DNA from: Acanthamoeba lenticulata
Lineage: Eukaryota; Discosea; Longamoebia; Acanthamoebidae
Direction: 5' to 3'
Assembly: GCA_002179805.1 (NCBI GenBank)
Contig: NAVB01000054.1
Coordinates: forward strand, 29,542-93,541
Length of the DNA: 64,000 nucleotides
Shown here: in pieces, positions 45,501-56,313 of the stretch
How positions within the stretch are numbered: the stretch's first letter is position 1
Layout of the letters: every line of letters begins with the position of its first letter
Made by a program: the position numbers and the translations under genes
The notes under the pieces: model-generated
What the model was told of the DNA's origin: nothing
The model's input: only the letters and a program-made list of their open reading frames with translations
Databases searched by the model: none

Positions 45501-46073
45501 CAAAGGACAAGCCCAGCGGGCCGACGTTCCACGGCTGCGAGCAGATGATCTTGACCCGATCCCACGTCTGCTTGGCGACGTTGCGGTCAAACTTGTCGGC
45601 GAACGAGTAGCCGCCGTACCTGGACTGAAAGTGAGCGGAGGTCCCTGCTTGATGGAAAAAAGAAGAAGAAGAAGTACCGATTTGCGCCTGACTTGCTCTC
45701 ACTCATCGTGCGCAGGGGATTGATGGGCTGCAAGACCTGGTAGTCGACTGGGCGCGACGTACTCTTGCCCACCAGTATCTCCACGAACGCGGCGCCGGCG
45801 TTGCCTAGCGCGAGCCATGAGCAGGTGTGTCTTGATTCTCTTTAAAAGAGAAGAAATCAAGGGAGGGACATAGGTGAAGGGTCTACCAATCACGATGCGC
45901 TGAATCTGAACCGGAGAGGCCAGACCGAGTTCGATGGAGGCGTTCTTCATGGGCGCTTGTGTTTGCCAGTACGTCGACGTAGTGGGCTTCTTGATTGCCG
46001 TCGCGGGGTGTGATTCGTCATCTTGCGAAGTGCAAGACACGATTGTGAACGGCACACCTCCCAAATCCTCCAT
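42580..46073 (-). CDS. XRCC1: XRCC1, scaffold of single-strand break/base-excision repair
   Basis: The N-terminal domain (FTIVSCTSQDDESHPA, IGNAGAAFVEILVGKS, MSESKSGANR, TWDRVKIICSQPWNVGPLGL) is a clear match to the XRCC1 N-terminal domain that binds DNA polymerase beta. BRCT1 (VLSGFQNPERG, LRDQATAMGAKYQANWDGRA, THLICAFQDTPKYREVKG) lies at about 45040-44540 and is the PARP1/poly(ADP-ribose)-binding repeat. BRCT2 (VAYNGRVLV, DVTHVVTTDDWGKDFVRALK, AIVRPEWILECHL) at 43110-42590 is the repeat that binds DNA ligase III. Between them is a long acidic Ser/Asp/Glu linker with a repeated PTL motif (see findings). The start at 46073 gives the short leader usual in the family; an in-frame Met at 46208 would read through the 46144-46187 inverted repeat. 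Nuclear DNA repair scaffold without enzyme activity. Confidence 0.88.
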
Positions 46074-46409
46074 CCTAGCCTTGGAGATTATGATTTCTTT
46101 TCCGCTATGCACCTTTTTAAACCAAACCTTTACTGGAATTCGTAATTTTCGAACGGACCTTGGCCTGCCTAGGTCCGTTCGAAATTTGGACACAAGGGAA
46201 GCAGACACTCAGCAGTACGGGTCACTTTCCAAGCAGCTGGCAAAGTTGATCTTGGTGGTGGAACTGGCTGTAGAGTTTGGGCATACAGTAGAGCCATGTT
46301 ATGGATGGTAGACCATCTGCCTGGGGAGAGGCTGGACAGGGCGAGCATTGACCCTCGAGCTTCAAATTGTTAAAAAAAAAATATCGGCAGGAAATTTTAT
46401 GCACTATTG
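46074..46409. promoter_or_regulatory. Divergent spacer between XRCC1 and Nudix genes
   Basis: A 336-bp spacer containing the strong inverted repeat at 46144-46187 and an AT-rich A-run near 46370. It is the likely shared promoter region of a DNA-repair and a nucleotide-hydrolase gene. Confidence 0.45.
46144..46187. repeat. 17-bp inverted repeat with 10-bp spacer
   Basis: Arms 46144-46160 and 46171-46187 are complementary at all but one position; the core is TTCGAACGGACCT / AGGTCCGTTCGAA. It lies 70-115 bp upstream of the XRCC1 start, inside the divergent spacer. Confidence 0.85.
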
Positions 46410-47639
46410 ATGTTGCGCGCTCACACCGCCAGTGGGCCCGAGCCGGTGCCGTTTGCGTCGTGCTTGTTTGATGTGCTTGGTTTAGCAAACGGCACTCACA
46501 AACACCCGTCTGTGCTCCTTGAGGAAGTGCCTGCCCCAGGCTCGTCAGATGAGGAAAACGAACTGGGGCTGCTTCTCACTCTGCGCTTCGGCGAAGGTGG
46601 TGTGCCGCTGGGCCATGCACCAGACTGTCCCGCACGAGAGATGGCGCTTCGTCGCCTCGTGGCTGTGCCCTCGACCGACGTGCTCGACCGCGATCGATTT
46701 CGAAAGCCCCGGGTGCAAATCGGTGTCGTTGTGCTCATCGAAGCCCAGGACCCTGGTACACACGCACAGCGAGATGGGCGCAAGGTGCTGGTGACCCGAC
46801 GACGGGACGACGCCTTCATCTTCCCCTCCGTGTGGGTCCTGCCAGGCGGGCACGCAGAGAAGGGCGAGTCCCTCCTCCAGGCGGGCAAGCGCGAAGTCGA
46901 AGAAGAGACCGGTCCGCCTTCGTCTGACCACTCAATGAGGCAACGCCAGTACTCGTCCTGACTTCAGGTGCCTCACCATGGTGGTTGCAGGTGTTGTGCT
47001 GGCGGACGAGGACATGCGACTGTGCGGGCTGTGGGAGTCGTGCTACCCGGCCCAGGTGGACCACGGCCCCATGAAGAAGCACCACCTCGTCGTCTTCTAC
47101 CGCGCCCTCGTGCACCGGCCCACCGCCGAGATCTCCCTCCACCTTCAAGAGGAGGCACGTGGTTCCTCCATGTTGCAACATCATCCTCATCGCCATCATC
47201 AAGGTGGTCACAATCTCACGATGTCGTCTTGCTGCAGGAGGTGGACGGGGCGTGCTGGGTGGACATGGCACGGCTGCGACAATGGATCCGCGTGGAGGAG
47301 ACCAAGGAGGAGCTGCTCGCCGCGATCCGGCGCGAGCGGGGCCAGACCAGCCTGCGGGACTACTACGCGCCCGACGTGTTGGCCGCGTTCAAGCGCGACA
47401 TCACCCCGGAGGCCTTGCTGGCGTTGTCGTCTGCCACGAGCGACCCGTCCGTGGGCCAAGGGGAGGCCGGGCTCCAGCTGGAGGCCATTCGGTTCAACCA
47501 ACAACAGGACGGCACGGAGCGAGGGAAGAAGCTCGGGCCGCACCGCTACGACATGCGCGAGGAGTGGCTCGCGCTGGGGCATCGCTTCGTGCTCAAGCAC
47601 ATACTCGAAGAAGAGCAGGAAGTCGAGGCAAGCAGTTAA
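46410..47639 (+). CDS. Nudix hydrolase, NUDT17-like
   Basis: The Nudix box GGHAEKGESLLQAG...REVEEETG (46844-46912, with the usual G-x5-E-x7-RE-x2-EE-x-G spacing) is intact, with its last Gly completed over the intron at 46913-46991. Downstream, LCGLWESCYPAQVDH and MKKHHLVVFYRALVH match NUDT17-type proteins, as do the upstream IGVVVLIEA and VLPGGH. These enzymes hydrolyse a nucleoside diphosphate linked to another group; the NUDT17 substrate is poorly defined (mRNA cap or CoA derivatives have been proposed for relatives). The C-terminal 100 residues after CWVDMARLRQWI are an unrecognised extension. The start at 46410 (MLRAHTASG) is the first ATG of the frame. The divergent pairing with XRCC1 may reflect shared regulation. 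Confidence 0.82.
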
Positions 47640-47790
47640 CGTCACCACGTTCACCTCCCGCCCTCCACAGCCAACAACAAAAGAACAAAAACAAAACTTT
47701 TCCTGTTTCCGGCTCGCGCCTCGAGTAGTGCTACAATGAAGGTGATGTTGGTGGTGACGACGCTGTATGGCCCATTGGGGGGGAGGGGCT

Positions 47791-50700
47791 TTAGTGGGGC
47801 GGGTCGGTGAGGATCGCGTAGTGGGACGGGAACCAGCCGCTCTGCCGAAAAGTAGACGTCAAGCGTATGAGCAAGACAGCCAAATGTCTACGTTTGTAGG
47901 GCGCAGACACGAACCTTGGGCTTCTTGGGTGTTGTCCTCTTCTTCTTTTTGGTGGTGAGGAGCGTGCCAAAGAGCAGGCCCTCCTCCTCGCGCATGTCGG
48001 TCACGTAGATGAGCGCGCCCTTCTTGAAGCTCAGCTGCTGGTCCTTGGACCGGCCCCGGAGGGAGTGGATGGCGCGCACGTAGCCGCTCTCCTGGTTGAG
48101 CACAGCCTGGCGGACGGCCGCCTCGCTCGTGTCGACGCCGCCCTCACCCAGCCGCGTTCGTTCTTTGGCGATCCGCCGCGTCACGCGCTGCTGTCGCTTT
48201 CGCTCGATCTGCTCGCGGCCCCACCGCAACGTCATGCGCTTGCTGGAGACGGCGCCGACGTTGTTGTTGACGTCTCGTCGGCCTTCGGCGCCCGCCTCCG
48301 AGGCGGCGAAGCGCGAGGCCTCGAGAGGATCCTTGAAGTTGCCCTGCTCGTCGCACAGAGCGACGTGGGAGGCCGGGACGAGGCCCTTGGCCCCGTCCGG
48401 CTTCTCGGCCTCCCACCAGCCGCTGTCGTCCTCGCCGTCATAGTCGAGAAGAAGGACGAGCTCGCCCGGCCGCAGGCTCAGCTCGCCCTCCTCATGGGCC
48501 ACGTAGGCGCCGAGCGCCTTGACCCACACTTTGTCCTCGTCCTCTTCGCCGTCACCGTCGATCTCGTCGTCACTCTCGTCGTCATCGTCGCAGGCGTCCT
48601 CGTCGTCTTCGTCCGACGCGGCGCCCGGCGGGCGGCGCAGCATGTCGGGCTTCTGGCCAGCCTGGTTGCGCTGCAGCAGGTGCGCCATCCGCGCGTGGAA
48701 GGAGCCGCTGAAGTTGGCCATCACCGGGCCGCCGCGCACGGCCGGCGCCTCTGTGGGCGATGGCTGCGCGGAGAAGGCCACCTGGTGCTGATGGTCGCTC
48801 CGGCGAGGCGAGATCGACGCCGGCGCCGAGCTGAGCGACGACGTCGTCGTCATTGTCGATATGGTTGGCATCGTGGGCGGCAATGGGGACGGGCGCGGAA
48901 CGGGAGACATCGTGTGCCGCGGCGCGGGGACGGGCGGCGTGCGGGCCGACGGCGCCGGAACCGGCGCGTCGGCCGAGACCTCCTGCTGGGCGGTGGGCTT
49001 GGGCGGCGGAACTGGCCGCCCGAACCGCTGCGGCGGCTGCGGCTGAGACGTCGATCTCGAGGTCGTGGCGGTACTGGTGTTCGCGCTTGTGCTCGCGCTG
49101 GCGCTGCTGGTGCGCGGGGAAAGCGGGACCGGGAGGCTGATGATGGGCGGTGTCATCTGGAATGTAGGCAACATTAATGGGCGCGAGGCCGAGAGCGGCT
49201 GCGTAGCGGCGCGCGCCAGCGGCCTCCGCGCCGCAGGGGGTTGGACCGGCGTCGGCGCAAATCCGGGCGAGTGCGTCGTCGCGGATGAGGATGAGGATGC
49301 TGACGTTAAGGTCGAAGATGATGAGGAAGAAGGCTCTCCATCGCGTGGCGTTGTGACGGGCGTGGCGTCGCTGCTGCTGGTGGTAGAGGTGGAGTCCTCT
49401 TCGGTGACGTCGTCCTCGGTGGACGATCGATCGTCGTCGGCAATGGGTTGGCCAGTGGCGTCGACCTCCTCGACGTACTGGAAGGGCACGAAGCCGAACC
49501 GACCGCCATAGGCGGCCTCCAGCCAGCCGTTGCCCGTTTCGCCGCCCTTGACGATCCACCCAGCCTGTGTGTGTGCGCGCGATCACGATTTCTTAAGTCA
49601 GGGCCAAGATCGAAAAAAGCGAAGAAAAGAACGAACAAAGCGACGGGGGAGGGGGGACCTGGATCGTCAGCTCCGAGGCATTGGAGCCAGTGAAGTCGTA
49701 AAGGACTCGGTAGTAGCGGGTAAGCCCGGCGCCCTCCTCCTCCTCCTTCTCGCCTTCCTTCTCTGCCTGGGTCTGGGCCTGCGCCAGCGCAAGCCTCTGG
49801 GCCTCCTCCGCAGCGGCAATCTGACGCGCGAGCTCATCGCGCCGCTCCATCAGCACGCGTAGGTCGTCGGCCGATCGCGCCGTCCTGTCTGCCACGTGCG
49901 TCGCGTCGTGCACGCCGACGCCGACGCCGTCGGTACTCGCCGAGATGGACCGATAGGGCGAGACATGGCCGCCGCCGGCCGAGATGGCCCGCCGGCTGAC
50001 CTCCTCGGGATGCCGCACCATCAGCGGGAGCGGGTGGCTGTGGTGCAGCGATGACTGTGGCTTGTAGGGCTCCTGTTGCTGCGACTGGTACTGCTGCTGC
50101 TGGTACTGCGGCTGGAGCCGTAACGAAGTCTTTTGCTGCTTGAAGGACTGGAGGATCAGCTGCCTGTGCTGCTGCTGCGGCGAAGAGGAAGAGTTTTCCT
50201 GCTTGGGCTGAGGCTGCGACTGCGACCTCGACCTCAATTGCTGGTGTTGCTGCTGTTGCTGCTGGTGGTATGGCTGCTGCTGCGGCTGTTGTGGTTGCTG
50301 TTGTGCGCGAGCCTCTTCTTGGAGCTGCAGTCGGGACACGGTCTGTGGCTGCGGCTGTGGTTGCGGCTGGAAGGTCTCGGGCTGTCGCTGCGGCTGCGCG
50401 GGCCGCGGCGGCTCCGGCTGCACCACATGGTCGGCCTGCTCGAGGCGCCGAATAAAGGTCCCCAGCTTGGCGCTGATGTCACCCACCTGGGCCTGCACGT
50501 CGTCGCTGCTCGTGGCGGCGGCCGGCGGCAACGGCGCGGCAATGCTGTCCGAGGTAGGTGGCCGCGGCTCGGCGTCCCGGAGCGACGTCGAGGGCGAGCT
50601 CGAAGGCGAGCTGAGAGGCGACGACCGGAGGGTCGGCGGCGGCAGCGGCGCGCCGGGCACCTTCGTGTAGGCCGGGGGCGGCGTCGGCCGCGGCGGCCTC

Positions 50701-52134
50701 CGCAGCGTGCTCACGCCTGACGACGACCTCGTGAGCGGCGATGACGACGAAGACGAAGAAGAAGTCGAGGAAATCGAAGACGACAGCGGAGAGGCTGTAG
50801 ACGAGGCCGCCGGGGAGGCAGCGCTCGACTTGAGTGGAGGCGTCGTGGCCGACAAGCTCGACGAGAGCGATGGCGACGAGACCGGCGAAGCAAAGTTACG
50901 AAGGGTCATCGCCCTCAGCGGCGGAGTGGCCGACGTCGTCCCCGTAGGCAACGGGGCTGCAGCCGGCGACGAAGTGGACGCGGCTACGGTCGACCGTGGC
51001 TCGGTCGTGGCCAGCGCCGGCGATGAGCACGGATTTGGGGCCGAGGCCTTGAGCTCTGTCTTGTGCGTGGGCGTGATCGCCGGCGAGCCACCGGCAGCGG
51101 CCGGAGACGTTGGCAGGGGCGGTAACGGCGAAGGAGGGGGCGGCGGGAGGCGCTTGGAGCCCTTTTTCTTTGACAGCGGCTGCATGGTGACCGGCCGCGG
51201 GGGAGCGCGCGAGCTGGCCACCGTATCGGCGGCAGTGCTGCCCTCGGTCAAGGGCGACGAGGCCACTGGCGTGAGCGGGACGCGCGCACGGGGCGGCGGC
51301 AGCGGCAGGTTGGTGGGCAGCGAGGACGAAGCCGACGCTGACGAGGCGAGCGGCGATGCGGCCGCGGCCAGTGCGGTGACGGCCGATGGCTGGGGCGGGA
51401 GGGCCTTGTTGGGCGGCGGCACCGGCGCGACGCGCTTCGAGACCGTGCGGTTGGGTGGCGCAGAGATTTGCGTCTGTGGTGGCGAGAGCTGGAGCGGCGC
51501 GAGTCGTCCGGGCGGCGCTGTGGCACGGGGCGCGGGGGAAGCTGCGGCGGCTGATGCCGATGAGCCCAAGCCATTGGGTCCTGTTGCAGCAAGCGGGCAG
51601 TTGGGCCACACGATGAGGTCGTGAGCGGCAAAAACGTGCAAAAGAACGAAAGCGAAGAAAGACCAAGAACGAAGACGAGAACGTGCACTTACCGAGGGAA
51701 GGGCTTAGCCGAGGCTTTGGGGGAGGCACTGGACGAGTGGCCGAGGAAGACGAGGAAAGGGAAGGAGTTCCATTGTTGGAAGGCGAAGCGGGTGACCCGC
51801 TGAAGAGGGTGCGAAGGCCGGTGGGCGGGGCAGTCGGCGAGGCCGACGATCCAAAGGGAGGCGCCTCCAGCGAGGGCTTGACGTCGGGGGACTGATAGGG
51901 CGAACCGCCGGCTTCGCCAGCTCTCGGTGGTCTGCTTACGACCAAGCAAAATCAATAAACCAGAAAACGAAGTTGATGCAAAAAAACGGTATTGAAACGC
52001 CAAGATGAGGAAGACGGAGGCCGCCTTGATTTGGTTCCGCAGATTCGGCGAGGAGGAGGAAGGGAGTACCGTGGGGGCGGTCCTTTACGGAGGCTTAACG
52101 CCGTAACAAGGGGTGGCGATTGAAGCGAAGTCAT
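47791..52134 (-). CDS. Triple-SH3 scaffold protein with Pro/Ser/Gln-rich region
   Basis: Starts MTSLQSPPLVTAL at 52134. The N-terminal half is disordered: Pro/Ser/Ala-rich with many P-x-x-P and PPPKP motifs (51945-50560), then Gln-rich (50420-50090). A short coiled coil (RRDELARQIAAAEEAQRLAL, about 49850) precedes SH3-1 (YRVLYDFTGSNASELTIQ...GFVPFQYVEEV, about 49720-49450). SH3-2 (AYVAHEEGELSLRPGELVLL...GWWEAEKPDGAKGLVPASHV) lies at about 48520-48350. SH3-3 (YVRAIHSLRGRSKDQQLSF...GWFPSHYAIL) ends at the stop 47791, its last strand coming from a separate exon. A protein with both SH3 domains and their ligand motifs is likely a cytoskeletal or endocytic adaptor, possibly self-associating. Partners are unknown. 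Confidence 0.82.
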
Positions 52135-52659
52135 TCTTCAAGCCGCCGCAGCTGCTCGACGATTCAGCGTGCTTTGCTTGTTTTGTTTGCTGGCTGCAGA
52201 GACGTCAAGCTTTCTTGAAGGGAACTCTTCCTGAGCTGAGGAGCAGCACAGAGACGTCTCCGGGCGCTGCAGATAGTTGATGGTTCAAATACCGGCTCAC
52301 TTGGCGGCCACTCGGCGCGTTGCGCGTGTTAAAAATAACAAAGAAGGCGATGCGGCGTGCTGTGCGACTATCAACGACCACTTTAGGCCGTTGCGTTGTT
52401 GGTGCTCTCTTGTGCGCTTGCAGTGCCTCGTGCACGAGGACCTTGACGCTGAGCAAACCCGCGTAAGGGCCCAGGCGCTCTCTGGTGTAGCCCCAACACG
52501 CCACGCGGCTTGTCTTGCGACGTCTTTCACAGCTTGTTGGGCTACAGTCTCCGGAAAAGACCGCGGAGAAGCGGCCAACACAACTTCGATCGGCCGTTCA
52601 AGAAAAAATGGAACCGATGCAGCGGCCAGCCAACCAACGGTCTCCTTGAAAGCAAGCGG
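52135..52659. other. Intergenic region between SH3 scaffold and SDHB genes
   Basis: 5' flank of the SH3 gene and 3' flank of the SDHB gene. Overlapping frames on both strands (52205-52504 minus, 52277-52666 plus) look like mutual shadows without domains. A GGTTCAAAT string at 52280 is not part of a tRNA. No gene is supported. Confidence 0.4.
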
Positions 52660-54395
52660 TCAGTGAGCCCCGCCGCTGACCTCGGCCACGGGCGGCATGC
52701 CGCTCATGCGCTCACGGATGGCGCGCTCGATGGCCTCTTTGTCCTTCATCTTCCTGTCCAGCTCCTCTACCTTGTGTGTGAGGCCCTTGAGGCGAGCGAT
52801 CGACAGGCCCGGGTTCAAGTTCTTCGGGCACACCTGATCATATTCGGAGGAGCCGACGAGAGCCAATAACGATCAGCTCACGGTGCGAAGAAGATGTACC
52901 TCGGCCGCAAGAAGGTGGAGGCACGCACCGCAGTACAGTTCATAATCTGGTGGCAGCCATAGACCTTCAGGTCGCCTTCGCCCAGCTTGCGGAGCCTAGT
53001 TCGGTGGTGTCAGCTTGATGAAGAAGAGAAAGGAGGAAGGGTTGTTTGCCTACCTGTCGGCTTGGAAGTCATCTCGGGTGTCCGAGATCCAGCGGTGGGC
53101 GTTCAGCAGCGCAGCCGGGCCGAGGAACTGACCCACAAAAGAGGCACACAGCATGTGGCGCGATGTGAGCTTGAGGACGCCACATAAGAAAGAGGGGAGG
53201 AGGACCTTGTCGTTCTGAGCGCCCTCCCACCAGTAGGAAGGGCACGCGGCCGAGCAACAGGCGCACAGGATGCACTCGTACAAGCCGTCCAGCCGACGCC
53301 TGCAGCCACCGTGTGAAATGGACGCCCAACTCCGTTATGATCAGACGGACAAGCCGAGGGCCAGGCCAAAGGATCAAGCGAACCTGTCCTCTCGGGACTG
53401 ATGCTGCTCCTTGCCCGTCTCCTGCAGCGCCTTCTCGTCCTTCTTCATCAAGTAGGGGCGCACCTCGCGATGCTGCAGCCGTCCCACCACACACAGACAC
53501 AAGCGTCAATAAGACGCACCGGGAATAAGCGAATCGGAGAGGGAGGGAGGGAGTGCACCTGCTCGAAGAAGTTGGTCAAGTCCGTGACAAGATCCTTGAT
53601 GACCTCTGCTCAGGACAAAGGTGTGAGAAATGGATCAATGAATAAAACAATAAATGGAAAGGAATGGACAGCACACGTACCCATGTGAGGGAGAGGGTAG
53701 ATGGTAAGCTTGCCATTGGTGACAGCCTCAGCGATCGGCTTCGTGCATGCGAGCGTGTTCTATGCGTGGGACGGGGGAAAGAGCATCCATCATTGGCACA
53801 CAAGCTTCGGGGTCGAGTAGCGGGGGGAGGGAGGCTACACACCTGGCCATCAATGTTCATGGAGCAACTGCCACAAATGCCCTCCCGACACGACCTGGCA
53901 TAGCGCGTGAGCCAAGCATTCAGTGGAAACGAGAGACGAAGAAGAAGGCAAGAGAGAACCTCCTGAAGGAGAGTGTGGGATCTTGCTCGTTCTTGATCTT
54001 AAGAAGAGCGTCCAACACCATGGGCGAGCACTCACGGATGTCGAGCTTGTAATTTTGGGTGTAGGGCCGCTCGCCCTCCTTGCCCGACCAGCGGTATACT
54101 TCCACTTCGATTACTGAGAAGGAGCAGTGTGGATCAACAACCTGAATCTGTAGAGAGGAAAGGGAGCACGTACTGCCGTTTTGAGGCATTGTCTTGTCGC
54201 GCTTGGCAAGACCTGCAAACGTTGCCACAAAGCGAGTGAGTGTGCACGTTGCAAGATTTGTGGTCAGGACCGCGTACCAGGGATGTGAAGAGCACGTGAG
54301 TGAAGAGCCGGTGTCTCGCACACCGTGCTGCTGGTGACCCATTTGTGGGCGAAGCGAGACGAAGATGCAAGAGTGCGCTTTCTTACAAGATGCAT
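52660..54395 (-). CDS. SDHB: Succinate dehydrogenase iron-sulfur subunit (complex II)
   Basis: Nuclear gene for the mitochondrial complex II iron-sulfur subunit. The first exon (54395 onward) encodes an Arg/Ser/His-rich targeting peptide ([15 protein letters not shown]). The ferredoxin-like domain follows ([31 protein letters not shown]) with the [2Fe-2S] ligands in [15 protein letters not shown] (53843-53892) and TLACT. The C-terminal helical domain carries [16 protein letters not shown] (53220-53280) and GCHQIMNCT...VCPKNLNPG (52960-52810) for the [4Fe-4S] and [3Fe-4S] centres; all expected cysteines are present. It passes electrons from succinate oxidation to ubiquinone. At least eight short introns interrupt it. 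A Glu/Lys-rich tail ([18 protein letters not shown]) ends at 52660. Confidence 0.95.
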
Positions 54396-54844
54396 GTGGG
54401 GTGTAGGTTTGTTGTTTGTGCTGCCGAAAGGGGACGATAGGCTATGATATGAGCGTCCCTGGATGGTACGCCCGCCACCACACCTTTAACTCATGAAATT
54501 CCCCTTCGCTCAGGAGGCGGCTTGCTCGAGGCTGCAGTGACATTCCACCGCTGACCAAGCCGAGCGGAGCCATGCTCGACCTCGTGGAATCGACGTGCGA
54601 CCATCGTGGCATCACACCCGGGTACGTCAGGTCGGTAACGTGGCCGGCTCAGTCTTTGTGGCTTTGGGCTCTCTTTTCGCGCCAACACGCGTTTTTTGAA
54701 TTCGGATTGGTCTCAGCTTGAATAGCGGAGTTGCCGCTCACCGAGAGATCAAAGAGAGGGAACTTCATCATTTGTTAAATTGTTTTCAGGTGGTTGGCGA
54801 CGGGGCAATTGACTGGCCCGCGTTGATGGTGGCGCACCACCGAC
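54396..54844. promoter_or_regulatory. Divergent spacer between SDHB and F-box genes
   Basis: 449 bp between two divergent starts. A weak frame at 54491-54688 (minus) has no support. No repeat or RNA gene is seen; presumably it holds both promoters. Confidence 0.4.
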
Positions 54845-55793
54845 ATGGGAAATAAGAACTCCAACTCCATCGCGGCCACCAACGTTGGGATTAGCCCAAA
54901 GATCCCAATGAGCAAGATACGAGACGAATCAGAAACGGGAGAGCTCGAGTTGGATACTACATCGATGGTCCTCCAAAGGCAAAAGATACCACTTCAGTTC
55001 CGAGACTATCACGAATTTATGATCTACGAGCTAGTGAGGAGTAACATGGACAGGGAAGAAGGGCTGGGGGCGTTGGCTGTCCTGCCGGATGAATGCCTGC
55101 TTCACGTCCTCTCTTTTTTGGAGCTCTCCGACATCGGTAACATATCATGTACGAGTAAGCTGCTCTTCTTCCTGGGGCGAGACGATTCGCTGTGGAAGCT
55201 CCAGTACCGGCGGGGGTTGCGACGAGTCAATTTCTACCGGAGCGAGAGCGCGCGAGGCTTCGAAGACGACATCTCCTTCAATTTCTTCAAGGACGCGAAA
55301 GGGAAGCAAAGGAGGAAGGAAAGGAAGTGCGGTAAATGGAAGGCGGTCTGCAAGATCAACCTGGTGACTTTGCCGAATGGCGAGAGCGTCATCTTGACCG
55401 AGCAGCTGCTTGGCTGGCCGCTTCGCCAGGTGAATGAGTTGCTGGGCGCCTGCGATGAGGTGACCCCCGTCGGCCGCAGCAGTGCCTACTACTATTATCA
55501 CGCTCTTGGCATCACCGTCTGTCTTGAGGAAGACCGTATGTTCACCTCCCATTTCCACTTTCCTACCCGTTCCTCTTCTTTCGATTTAGAAGCATTTATT
55601 CCGAGATTTATTTTTTGTTATGCTTAACCTGTCAGATATCTAGTATCTGTACTGTGGTTGAACGCTCACCTTATGCTGATATACCTTCTTTTCTTGGTCG
55701 TCGGTCCATGCAGGAGTGACTTCGATCTTGAGGAACATCCCGCTGGATAGCTGCACTGGTCCCGCCTACGCCAAGATCGTGCCCAGGCGCTAA
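54845..55793 (+). CDS. F-box protein with N-myristoylation signal
   Basis: Two exons (54845-55535, 55714-55793) give 256 aa. The start MGNKNSNS fits the N-myristoylation consensus (Gly2, Ser6), suggesting membrane attachment. An F-box follows at about residues 78-125 (LAVLPDECLLHVLSFLELSD, IGNISCTSKLLFFLGRDDSL, WKLQYRRG), which should bind Skp1 of SCF ubiquitin ligases. The region after it is basic (DAKGKQRRKERKCGKWKAV) and then unrecognised; no LRR, WD40 or kelch repeats are present. A membrane-tethered F-box subunit would act on substrates at the plasma or endosomal membrane; this is inferred. The short last exon (about 25 residues) ends IVPRR. Confidence 0.82.
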
Positions 55794-56313
55794 CAGCTGC
55801 GGTAGTTCGTTCATCACTTGCCCGCCCTCGCCGATGAGCCTTTCCTCGTCCAGATAGCTTATGGCTTTTCCTGGTGTGGCGTGGTGGCATTGTCACCAGG
55901 CAGGCGAGAGAGAAGACAGAGGCCGTGCCCTCGAGGAGAGACCCTCATCACTCCACTAAAACACAAACTATTTATTCAAACTGGAGGCTAGCGTGGCGGG
56001 ACAACGAGGAAAGCTTAACAGTGCAAGGAGGAGAAGAGAGGGCCCATCCAGCGGCGGGTCGTGTGGTGGGCGCGCCAGGCATGCCTGTGTGTACAAAAAA
56101 ACATTCCAAACACGTAAAAAAAGATCTGTCTGGACACCGGCTGTGCGACGCACAGATGGACCATCTGCCTCAAGGCGAAGCTGTTCGCCTAACTGTTCGT
56201 GGTGGTTGGTAGAAAATTGAATTAAAGCTGAGCACGCGCAACTGTTAGCCAGCGACGAGGTCGTCCGGTGGTTGTACTCGGCCGTGCTTGAGGAGAAAGA
56301 GGAAGGAAGGAAG
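55794..56313. other. Intergenic region, no gene seen
   Basis: 3' flank of the F-box gene and 5' flank of the LRR-phosphatase gene. Frames at 55666-55896 (minus), 55874-56212 (plus) and the long minus frame 55968-56711 (antisense to the next gene) show no domains. Confidence 0.4.

Noticed and set aside
46074..46208. Upstream in-frame XRCC1 start at 46208
   Set aside because: The extension is encoded by the inverted repeat and has no counterpart in the XRCC1 family, whose N-terminal strand starts right after the Met at 46073.
50707..51624. 305-codon plus-strand frame opposite the SH3 scaffold gene
   Set aside because: Shadow of Ser/Pro-rich coding on the minus strand; no domain, start context or splice partner.
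52277..52300. Possible tRNA T-arm (GGTTCAAAT)
   Set aside because: Flanking bases cannot pair into a 5-bp stem and no acceptor, D or anticodon arms are present.
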